Source: JANYJJ01 sp038241115 (lineage in GTDB: Bacteria > Pseudomonadota > Gammaproteobacteria > Burkholderiales > Burkholderiaceae_C). From it: 21,083 nt of DNA. Below, piece by piece: positions 15,418 through 21,083 of the stretch. Position 1 is the first letter of the stretch; each line of letters starts with the position of its first letter. The stretch covers positions 1 through 21,083 of the forward strand of contig JBBRGA010000053.1 of NCBI GenBank assembly GCA_038241115.1, written 5' to 3'. The translations under genes were made by a program, and so were the position numbers. Under the pieces are notes generated by a model. It did no database searches, was not told where the DNA came from, and saw nothing but the letters and a program-made list of their open reading frames with translations.

Positions 15418-17952
15418 ATGATCGCACCTGCCGCCCGCTGGGCCACCATCAAGGCACTGTTCGAAGCCACGGTTGAACTGCCGGTGGCAGCGCGCGAGCC
15501 GTTGATCGCCAGCGCTGCGTTGGACGCCGCCAGCCTGATTGAACTGCGCAGCCTGCTGGCCCACCACGACGCGGCCACTGGCGATCAGGCCTTCCTCGCC
15601 GAAAACGCGGCGCAGGTGCTTGCCGAGGTGCCCTCGCAGGCCGCGGCCATCGGCCAACGGCTTGGTGCGTGGGAAATCGTCCGCGCCATCGGGGTGGGCG
15701 GCATGGGCGAAGTTTTTGAAGCGCGCCGCGCCGACGGCCAGTACGACGGCCGCGCGGCCGTCAAATTGCTCAAGCGCGGCATGGACAGCGCTGCCGTGCT
15801 GCGTCGCTTTGCCCAGGAACGCCAGGCCCTGGCGCGCCTGAGCCATCCGCACATTGCGCGCTTGCTCGACGCCGGTGCCAGCGACAACGGTTTGCCCTAC
15901 TTCGTGCTGGACTACGTGCAGGGCCAGCCCATCGACGAAGCCGTCAAGGGCATGCCTTTGGACGCTCGCTTGCGGCTGTTCTTGCAACTCGCCGACGCGG
16001 TGGCGTTCGCGCACCGCAACTTGCTGGTGCACCGCGACCTCAAGCCCGGCAACGTGCTGGTGGACGAACAAGGTCAGGTCAAGCTGCTGGACTTCGGCAT
16101 CGCCAAGGCGCTTGATCCGCTGGAGTCCTCGCATGAACGGGACTACAGCAACACGACGGTGGGTGGCGTGCGGCCCTACACGCCCAACTACGCCAGCCCC
16201 GAGCAAGTTCGCGGCGAGCCGGTCAGTACTGCCACCGACATCTACAGCCTTGGCGTGTTGCTGTATCAGATGCTCACCGGCACCCGCCCGACAGGCCGCA
16301 ATGCGACCACCCCGGCAGAGGCTGCGCGCAGCGTGCTGGAAGACGAGCCGACGCGGCCGAGTCGCCTGTCGGCCCGCGAGGCCGTGGACCCGCAGTGGAT
16401 CACCACCCGCAAAACGCTGGAAGGTGATCTGGACAACATCCTGCTGAAGGCGCTTGAAAAGACGCCTGAGCGGCGCTACGCCAGCGTCGATGCCATGGCC
16501 GCCGACGTGACAGCTTTTTTGCAGGGCCGCCCGGTCAGCGCCCGCGCAGCTCGGCCGACCTACTTGTTGGCCAAATTTGTGGCGCGCAACCGTGCGGCGG
16601 TTTGGACAGGTTCCCTCGCTGTGCTGGGCATGGCGACCGCGTTGGCGGCGACCTTGCTCCAGGGCCGTGTGGCCGCGGCGCTGGGTGTTGTTTTGCTGGC
16701 CACGGCGTCGTTGCTGGCGCTGCTGCAGGCGCGTCGCGCGGCGACCGCCAGCGACGCTGCCAACCGGGCCAACGAAGCAGCCCGTGCTCAGTTGGATCGC
16801 GTCAAGCGCATCACGACCGAACTGGTCTTCCGTTACGGCGACACGGTCACGCACATGCCCGGTGGCGCGCAGGCGCAAGAGGCCATGTTGCGCAATGTCG
16901 TCACGCTGTTGGAACCCACCGTGCAAGGCGGCACCGACGACTTGGACCTGCTGGCGACGATGGCGTCGGTGCTCGGGCGTTTGGCTGAAATTCAGGGCAA
17001 CGCCGTGATGGCCGCCCGCGAACGTGCGGCCGAGGCCACCGCCACCGCTGAGCGCGCGCTGGCGTTTGCCGAGCGTGCCTGGTCGCAGCGCTTGGGTGAC
17101 TGGCGCTTTGCCAGTTGGCACATCCGCACGCTGATCGTGCGCGCGCATTTGCTGCGCTCGCGCGGGCAAATCAACGAAACCCGTGCCCTGCTGGAATTGG
17201 CAGCTTCACGTGCTGCCGCCAGCTTGGCGTTGCAGCGTGACGGAGAAGGCCACATGTACATGGGTGCCAGCTTGGCCAACACACACCTCGAACTGGCGCT
17301 GCTGCTGGACCACCCCACTTTGCCAAGCTTTAGCGACGGCAACCGAGCGCTGCTCGAGCACCGTCGCGCAGAAGAAGCGCTGCGCAAATTGCTGGCGCGC
17401 AAGCAAGACTTGGCAGACCTTGACCGCAATGCGCCGCCCGGCGAAAAGTCGAACGAAGCCTATTTGTGGCACCAGGTCGGCACCATCATCGGCAGCCGCG
17501 CCCTGATTCATCTGCGCGCCGACCGTGTGAATGAAGCTTTTACCGAGATCGAAGAAGCCATGCGCGTGCGCCGCCGCAACACAGAACGCGAGCCGCGCAA
17601 TGTGTGGTGGCGCGACGGCTTGATGGCCGAGGCCAGCACTTGGGCCATGTGCTTGCTGCGGCTGGGCCGCATGGCCGAGGGCTTGGAAGCCGCCACGCTG
17701 GCGTGGGGCACGCTGCAAGCGCTGGCGCGCGATGAGGGTGATACGAGCAAGTGGGCGCGCCCTGCCACCCAAGGCCGTGTGGGCCTGCCGTACGGCTGGG
17801 CGCTGCTGGCCAACGGACAGGCTCGCGAAGCCATCGAAGTATTGGAGCCCACACTGGCGTTTTGGCGCGGTGAGGTCGGGGGCGACGCCGAGCGCAAGGC
17901 CGTGCAGCTTCAAAAGCACTTGGACACAGCAAGAAAGGCCTTGGCCCCTTGA
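15418..17952 (+). CDS. Membrane Ser/Thr protein kinase with C-terminal helical repeat domain (kinase 2)
   Basis: Protein of 844 residues, a clear paralogue of kinase 1 in all parts. The N-terminal helical segment (8-50) joins the kinase domain almost directly, without the Asn/Gln linker of kinase 1. Catalytic features are complete: GVGGMGEVF (92-100), AAVK lysine (K116), HRDLKPGN (205-212), DFG (225-227) and activation segment SNTTVGGVRPYTPNYASPEQ. Hydrophobic segments at about 395-413 and 418-436 are followed by an Ala/Arg-rich helical region of about 400 residues. Shared with kinase 1 there are LGDWRFASWHIRTL (kinase 1: LWDWRFASWHIRTL), EPRNVWWRDGLMAEA (EPDNLAWRDGLIADA) and a repeated SKWA motif. 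The gene begins 215 bp after the lipoprotein stop. Like kinase 1 it may phosphorylate the ECF sigma factor. Confidence 0.93.
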   Translation: MIAPAARWATIKALFEATVELPVAAREPLIASAALDAASLIELRSLLAHHDAATGDQAFLAENAAQVLAEVPSQAAAIGQRLGAWEIVRAIGVGGMGEVFEARRADGQYDGRAAVKLLKRGMDSAAVLRRFAQERQALARLSHPHIARLLDAGASDNGLPYFVLDYVQGQPIDEAVKGMPLDARLRLFLQLADAVAFAHRNLLVHRDLKPGNVLVDEQGQVKLLDFGIAKALDPLESSHERDYSNTTVGGVRPYTPNYASPEQVRGEPVSTATDIYSLGVLLYQMLTGTRPTGRNATTPAEAARSVLEDEPTRPSRLSAREAVDPQWITTRKTLEGDLDNILLKALEKTPERRYASVDAMAADVTAFLQGRPVSARAARPTYLLAKFVARNRAAVWTGSLAVLGMATALAATLLQGRVAAALGVVLLATASLLALLQARRAATASDAANRANEAARAQLDRVKRITTELVFRYGDTVTHMPGGAQAQEAMLRNVVTLLEPTVQGGTDDLDLLATMASVLGRLAEIQGNAVMAARERAAEATATAERALAFAERAWSQRLGDWRFASWHIRTLIVRAHLLRSRGQINETRALLELAASRAAASLALQRDGEGHMYMGASLANTHLELALLLDHPTLPSFSDGNRALLEHRRAEEALRKLLARKQDLADLDRNAPPGEKSNEAYLWHQVGTIIGSRALIHLRADRVNEAFTEIEEAMRVRRRNTEREPRNVWWRDGLMAEASTWAMCLLRLGRMAEGLEAATLAWGTLQALARDEGDTSKWARPATQGRVGLPYGWALLANGQAREAIEVLEPTLAFWRGEVGGDAERKAVQLQKHLDTARKALAP

Positions 17953-17996
17953 TGGCTTTGGCTGTTTGTGGCGTTGGCAAATAGACGTTTGAGCTG

Positions 17997-18401
17997 TTAT
18001 GTCAACAGTGTGGCGCTTGGCAATGCAGAAGCGTTCACGTCAAACGTCATGAAATGCGCGCAGCCGAGGTTGGCGGCGCGCGCTGCGAAAACGCAGTCGG
18101 TGAAATCGGCGCGCGGGTGTTGCGCCCAAACATACAACGCTTCCTCAAGCGTGGCCGCGCTTTCAATGAGCAAATCTTCGCTTTCCAGCAGTTGTGTGAA
18201 CGCTTGCGCGATGGTGGCTTTGTCCAGCTTGTAGCGGCTGCGCAGCACCCACTCCGCTTCCAGAATAACCATCAACATCACCAAAATCGGCTCGCCGGCG
18301 GCGCTGGCCTGATTGACCAAGGCGCTGGCAGCTGCGTATTGCTCTTCGTCGTCGCGTACCAGCAAGCGAACGATGACGTTGGTGTCTACGGCAACCGTCA
18401 C
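17997..18401 (-). CDS. vapC: PIN-domain ribonuclease toxin, VapC family
   Basis: Toxin of 134 residues. VapC enzymes are Mg2+-dependent RNases, often cutting tRNA or rRNA. The acidic PIN-domain residues are in place: D6 (AVDTNVIVRLLVRDDE), E48 or E50 (ILEAEWVLRSRY), D99/D102 (RADFTDC) and D121 (MTFD). The start is a GTG at 18401 that overlaps the antitoxin stop (GTGA), the tight coupling usual for toxin-antitoxin pairs. It is convergent with kinase 2, 44 bp away. The RNA target cannot be predicted. Confidence 0.92.
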   Translation of the reverse strand: MTVAVDTNVIVRLLVRDDEEQYAAASALVNQASAAGEPILVMLMVILEAEWVLRSRYKLDKATIAQAFTQLLESEDLLIESAATLEEALYVWAQHPRADFTDCVFAARAANLGCAHFMTFDVNASALPSATLLT

Positions 18402-18616
18402 CGCTTCATTTGCGCGATGCTGACCTTCGGCTGCCCGGGCCGGGTCAGCGAACCCGCCAAGTCAATCAGTCGCCGCGTTTTGGCCCGCATGACCACGGTG
18501 CCATCGCTGAGCATCGTGAACGCGAGCTTGTCGCCCGCCGTCAAGCCGAGGCGGTCGCGTATTTCGCGGGGCACGGTAACTTGGCCTTTTGATGTGAGTG
18601 TGGTTTCGGTCAGCAT
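18398..18616 (-). CDS. vapB: AbrB/MazE-type antitoxin of the VapBC pair
   Basis: Antitoxin of 72 residues with a swapped-hairpin AbrB-type DNA-binding fold: TLTSKGQVTVPREIRDRLGLTAGDKLAFTMLSDGTVVMRAK (about 6-46). The C-terminal tail should wrap the toxin. Such antitoxins repress their own promoter together with the toxin, and an inverted repeat overlapping the -10 box lies just upstream. The ATG at 18616 is preceded by GGAAA. It was probably placed here as an accessory pair between kinase 2 and aroG. Confidence 0.9.
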   Translation of the reverse strand: MLTETTLTSKGQVTVPREIRDRLGLTAGDKLAFTMLSDGTVVMRAKTRRLIDLAGSLTRPGQPKVSIAQMKR

Positions 18617-18626
18617 GGTGTTTCCA

Positions 18627-18668
18627 TACGATTTCCGGAATCGTAATACCGAGGTGATTTCTAGTCAA
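18627..18668 (-). promoter_or_regulatory. vapBC promoter and candidate operator
   Basis: On the minus strand TTGACT (18668-18663) and TACGAT (18645-18640) are separated by exactly 17 bp, a good sigma70 match. A 7-bp inverted repeat TACGATT/AATCGTA with a 5-bp centre (18627-18645) covers the -10 box and start site. It is the natural place for autorepression by the antitoxin-toxin complex. The ATG lies about 15-20 nt downstream. Confidence 0.6.
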
Positions 18669-18700
18669 CCCGATCAGTCAAATCGAGACCAGTTCCAAAC

Positions 18701-19819
18701 TCACCCGCGCCGCGCCTTCACCGCCTGACTCAAGGTCTGCAACACGCCGACCGAGTCGTCCCAGCCGATGCATGCATCGGTGATCGACTGGCCGTACGCC
18801 AGCTTGGCAGGATTGTCTTTGCCGGGACTGAATTTTTGTGCGCCCGCAGTCAGATGGCTTTCCACCATCACCCCAAAAACGCTGCGACTGCCGCTGCTGA
18901 TTTGCGCGGCAATGTCGCGTGCCACCTCGATTTGTTTTTCGTGTTGCTTGCTGCTGTTGGCATGCGAACAGTCGACCATCAGCGAGGCGTGCAGCTTGGC
19001 GGCGTCCAGGTCTTTGCAGGCCGCAGCCACGCTGGCTGCATCGTAGTTGGGCGTTTTACCGCCGCGCAAAATCACATGGCAATCGGGGTTGCCTTTGGTC
19101 TCGACGATGGCGACCTGGCCGTTTTTGTGGATCGATAAAAAATGGTGCGCGCCCGCCGCCGCCTGAATGGCGTCGGTAGCGATGCGGATGTTGCCGTCGG
19201 TGCCGTTTTTGAAGCCGATCGGCGCGCTCAGGCCCGACGACAACTCGCGGTGAACCTGGCTTTCAGTGGTGCGCGCGCCAATCGCGCCCCAAGCGATCAA
19301 GTCGCCCAGGTACTGCGGCGAAATCACGTCCAAAAACTCGCTGCCAGCCGGCATGCCCTGACGGTTGATTTCCAGCAGCAATTGGCGACCTATGCGCAGA
19401 CCTTCGTCGATGCGGTAACTCTCGTCCAGATAAGGATCGTTGATCAGACCTTTCCAGCCCACGGTCGTGCGGGGTTTTTCAAAGTACACCCGCATGACGA
19501 TTTCCAGCGTGTCCTGGTGCAGGTCGCGATGTACCTTGAGTTTGCGCGCGTACTCGATGGCCGCAGCCGGGTCGTGTATCGAGCACGGGCCCATCACCAC
19601 CAGCAAGCGGTCGTCTTGCCCCGACATGATGCGGCGGATGCGCTGGCGCGTGTCGCCCACCAAAGCTTCCACTGGCGTGCCGCTGATCGGGAAGAACCGG
19701 ATCAGGTGCTCTGGCGGCGGCAGCGGCGTCACGGCCTGGATCCGCTGGTCGTCGGTTTGGCTGGTGCGTTCGGTGATCGCATACCAGGCATCCGATGAAG
19801 CTGTGTTTTTGCTGGGCAT
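18701..19819 (-). CDS. aroG: 3-deoxy-7-phosphoheptulonate (DAHP) synthase, class I
   Basis: First enzyme of the shikimate pathway: phosphoenolpyruvate plus erythrose-4-phosphate give DAHP. The 372-residue protein has the type I AroF/G/H signatures LVVMGPCSIHDPAAAIEYA, FEKPRTTVGWKGLINDP, IGARTTESQVHREL, GFKNGTDGN, VDCSHANSSK and SHLTAGAQ. Length and motifs are normal. I chose the ATG at 19819 because AAGGA lies 7 nt upstream; a TTG at 19843 would add 8 residues. Which aromatic amino acid inhibits the enzyme cannot be read from sequence with confidence. Transcription is very probably controlled by the attenuator just upstream (leader peptide 19913-19996, terminator 19859-19892). The symbol aroG is conventional; aroF or aroH is equally possible. 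Confidence 0.95.
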   Translation of the reverse strand: MPSKNTASSDAWYAITERTSQTDDQRIQAVTPLPPPEHLIRFFPISGTPVEALVGDTRQRIRRIMSGQDDRLLVVMGPCSIHDPAAAIEYARKLKVHRDLHQDTLEIVMRVYFEKPRTTVGWKGLINDPYLDESYRIDEGLRIGRQLLLEINRQGMPAGSEFLDVISPQYLGDLIAWGAIGARTTESQVHRELSSGLSAPIGFKNGTDGNIRIATDAIQAAAGAHHFLSIHKNGQVAIVETKGNPDCHVILRGGKTPNYDAASVAAACKDLDAAKLHASLMVDCSHANSSKQHEKQIEVARDIAAQISSGSRSVFGVMVESHLTAGAQKFSPGKDNPAKLAYGQSITDACIGWDDSVGVLQTLSQAVKARRG

Positions 19820-19858
19820 GTGAGATTCCTTGTCTGGATTCAAAAAGCGGCAAGAGCG

Positions 19859-19892
19859 AAAAAAAACCGCCGGGGGATGAGCCCGGCGGTTT
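19859..19892 (-). terminator. Attenuator terminator upstream of aroG
   Basis: On the minus strand CCGCCGGG (19874-19867 on its 3' side, CCCGGCGG pairing arm at 19889-19882) forms an 8-bp GC-only stem with a 7-nt loop. A-T pairs extend it and eight Ts follow directly (19866-19859). This intrinsic terminator lies between the leader peptide stop and the aroG ATG, so it would stop transcription before aroG. An alternative pairing of 19946-19935 (AGCGGCCGGAGA) with 19898-19886 (TCTCCG, AAA, CCGC) would open it: six plus four base pairs with a small internal loop. Confidence 0.88.
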
Positions 19893-19912
19893 CGGAGAAT
19901 TCGTAGCGCTTT

Positions 19913-19996
19913 TCAGCTGGCGTGTACGGTGGCCTCTCCGGCCGCTGAGCGGGATGAGTGCCAAAAATATGAAAAATAAACGGGTGCTGAACGCAT
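19913..19996 (-). CDS. aroG leader peptide, aromatic-rich (27 residues)
   Basis: Small open frame of 27 codons ending in TGA, 94 nt before the aroG ATG. Residues 7-12 read YFSYFW: two Tyr, two Phe and one Trp in six codons, directly before the hairpins of an attenuator. Ribosomes stalled there for lack of charged aromatic tRNA would cover the CCGC segment around codons 15-16. That frees 19946-19935 to pair with the terminator's first arm, so aroG is transcribed. With plentiful aromatic amino acids the terminator forms. No Shine-Dalgarno is visible before the ATG; an extended -10 sequence ends 7 nt upstream, so the transcript may be leaderless. The arrangement is seen in the sequence; the regulation is inferred from the classical trp/phe attenuator model. 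Confidence 0.82.
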   Translation of the reverse strand: MRSAPVYFSYFWHSSRSAAGEATVHAS

Positions 19997-20003
19997 GCGC
20001 AAG

Positions 20004-20012
20004 AATGTAGCA
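20004..20012 (-). promoter_or_regulatory. Candidate extended -10 promoter for the aroG leader
   Basis: On the minus strand TGC-TACATT fits the extended -10 pattern TGN-TATAAT with two mismatches in the hexamer. No convincing -35 is present. Transcription would begin at or next to the A of the leader-peptide ATG (19996). Confidence 0.35.
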
Positions 20013-20059
20013 CGCGGCTTTTGCAGAACTATTCCTCAAGCCCGTTGATGGTTGAAGAG

Positions 20060-20118
20060 CCGTTCGCCCCGAGGTATCGAAGGGTTGCTGCGGAGTGCTC
20101 GCCCGTGCTTCGAGATGG
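20060..20118. repeat. Dispersed GGTATCGAAGGG-type repeat, copy C
   Basis: CCGTTCGCCCCGAGGTATCG (20060-20079) continuing into AAGGGT is the fullest copy of the family seen at 9832-9850 and 13641-13685. A decayed inverted half, GCTTCGAGATGGC, follows about 20 bp later, giving a hairpin-like unit in the gap between tldD and the aroG leader. Confidence 0.6.
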
Positions 20119-20188
20119 CAGGAGGGTCGGAAAAGCCACTTCAGGGAGGCCAAAAACTTGTTTATGTTCGCGGTCTGAAAGCGTTGAT

Positions 20189-21083
20189 TCAGGCCGTTCC
20201 GCCCACCGTCATCTTGTCAATGCGAAGCGTCGGTTGGCCCACGCCGACGGGCACGCTTTGACCTTCTTTGCCGCACACGCCCACACCGGTGTCCAGCTTC
20301 ATGTCGTTGCCGATCATGCTGACGCGAGTCAGCGCATCTGGGCCGTTGCCGATGATGGTCGCGCCTTTCACCGGATACTGGATTTTCCCGTTCTCCACCC
20401 AAAAAGCTTCGCTCGCCGAGAACACAAACTTGCCGCTGGTGATGTCGACTTGGCCGCCGCCAAAGTTGGTGGCGTACAGGCCGCGTTTCAGGCCGGCAAT
20501 GATTTCTTCCTTGCTTTTGTCGCCGTTGAGCATGTAGGTGTTGGTCATGCGCGGCATGGGCACGGCGGCATAGCTTTCGCGGCGGCCGTTGCCAGTGGGT
20601 TTGACGCCCATCAAGCGCGCGTTCATCGCGTCCTGGATGTAGCCCTTCAAAATGCCGTCTTCAATCAACACATTACGCTGCGAGGCATTGCCTTCGTCGT
20701 CCACGTTGAGCGAGCCGCGCCGGTCGGGCAGCGTGCCGTCGTCGAGCACGGTGACGCCCTTGGCGGCCACGCGCTGGCCAATACGGCCTGCAAATGCGCT
20801 GCTGCCCTTGCGGTTGAAGTCGCCTTCCAGGCCGTGGCCAATGGCTTCGTGCAACTACACACCGGGCCAGCCAGGTCCGAGCACGATGCTGGTTTCACCG
20901 GCCTTGGCAGGGCGCGCCTGCAAGTTGGTCAAGGCGGCGCTCACCGCGTCGGCCACGTAGCTTTCCAGCACATCGTCTTGAAAGTAGGCAAAACCAAAAC
21001 GGCCGCCGCCGCCGCCGCTGCCGGTTTCGCGGCGCACTTCGCCGCCGATGGTTTGCTCGGCGATCACCGTCACCGACAAACGC
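20189..21083 (-). pseudogene. tldD: TldD metalloprotease, cut by right edge and interrupted by an in-frame TAG
   Basis: TldD, with PmbA/TldE, forms a metalloprotease that degrades unfolded or small peptides (microcin B17 processing, CcdA decay in E. coli). The visible C-terminal 298 codons match TldD closely: LGPGWPGV, then HEAIGHGLEGDFNRKG (with HExxxH), DDGTLPDRRGSLNVDDEG, TGNGRRESYA, PMPRMTNTYML, NFGGGQVDITSGKFVFSASEA, GVGVCGKEGQSVPVGVGQPTL and the end MTVGGTA. A TAG at 20857-20855 stands where the family has a Leu before LHEAIGHG; one T-to-A change from TTG explains it. There is no frameshift and the downstream sequence is well conserved. It is therefore either a very recent inactivation or a sequencing or assembly error. 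The N-terminal part lies outside the window. Confidence 0.88.

Noticed and set aside
17204..17213. CACGTG core inside kinase 2 as a fourth parS site
   Set aside because: Only the central 10 bp (TTCACGTGCT) partly match; the outer arms do not, so ParB binding is unlikely.
19479..20153. Long minus-strand frame over the aroG leader and 5' end
   Set aside because: It is out of frame with aroG and overlaps both the aroG start and the attenuator; the strong DAHP synthase match in the other frame rules it out.
20852..20857. TAG in tldD as a programmed pyrrolysine or read-through codon
   Set aside because: Nothing in the window supports suppression, and TldD in this group is not known to need it; nonsense mutation or sequence error is simpler.

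Overview
The window looks like chromosomal DNA from a high-GC betaproteobacterium of the order Burkholderiales, most like Comamonadaceae. This is inferred from gene content, protein style and the mnmG-rsmG-parS arrangement; no database search was possible. I see no phage, insertion sequence, CRISPR array, rRNA or tRNA.

Layout. (1) 1-3343, minus strand: mnmG, rsmG and a LysE-family exporter cut by the left edge. The genes overlap by 4 bp at both junctions. Three parS-type ParB sites lie inside mnmG and rsmG, so this is probably close to the replication origin, with parAB expected just beyond the left edge. (2) 3422-5882, plus strand: a YkgJ-like cysteine-cluster protein and a membrane Cache-HAMP-PAS-GGDEF diguanylate cyclase. 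(3) 6056-9250, plus strand: a DUF1800 lipoprotein and a Tat-exported DUF1501 protein, a common pair of unknown role. An elaA-type acetyltransferase runs convergently and overlaps its 3' end. (4) 9880-17952: an ECF sigma factor (minus) divergent from a Ser/Thr kinase (plus), then a secreted lipoprotein and a second paralogous Ser/Thr kinase. The sigma factor lacks the usual acidic DAED-like motif of region 2.2 and has a threonine there, as expected for a sigma factor activated by phosphorylation. (5) 17997-18616, minus: a VapBC-type toxin-antitoxin pair with a promoter and overlapping inverted repeat. (6) 18701-19996, minus: DAHP synthase (aroG) preceded by a 27-codon leader peptide containing YFSYFW and by a terminator with a plausible antiterminator, a classical transcription attenuator. 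(7) 20189-21083, minus: tldD, cut by the right edge and interrupted by an in-frame TAG just before its metal-binding HExxxH motif.

The two most interesting systems are the sigma factor/two-kinase/lipoprotein module and the aromatic-amino-acid attenuator of aroG. Dispersed GGTATCGAAGGG-type repeats and a 23-bp perfect inverted repeat sit in the intergenic gaps.
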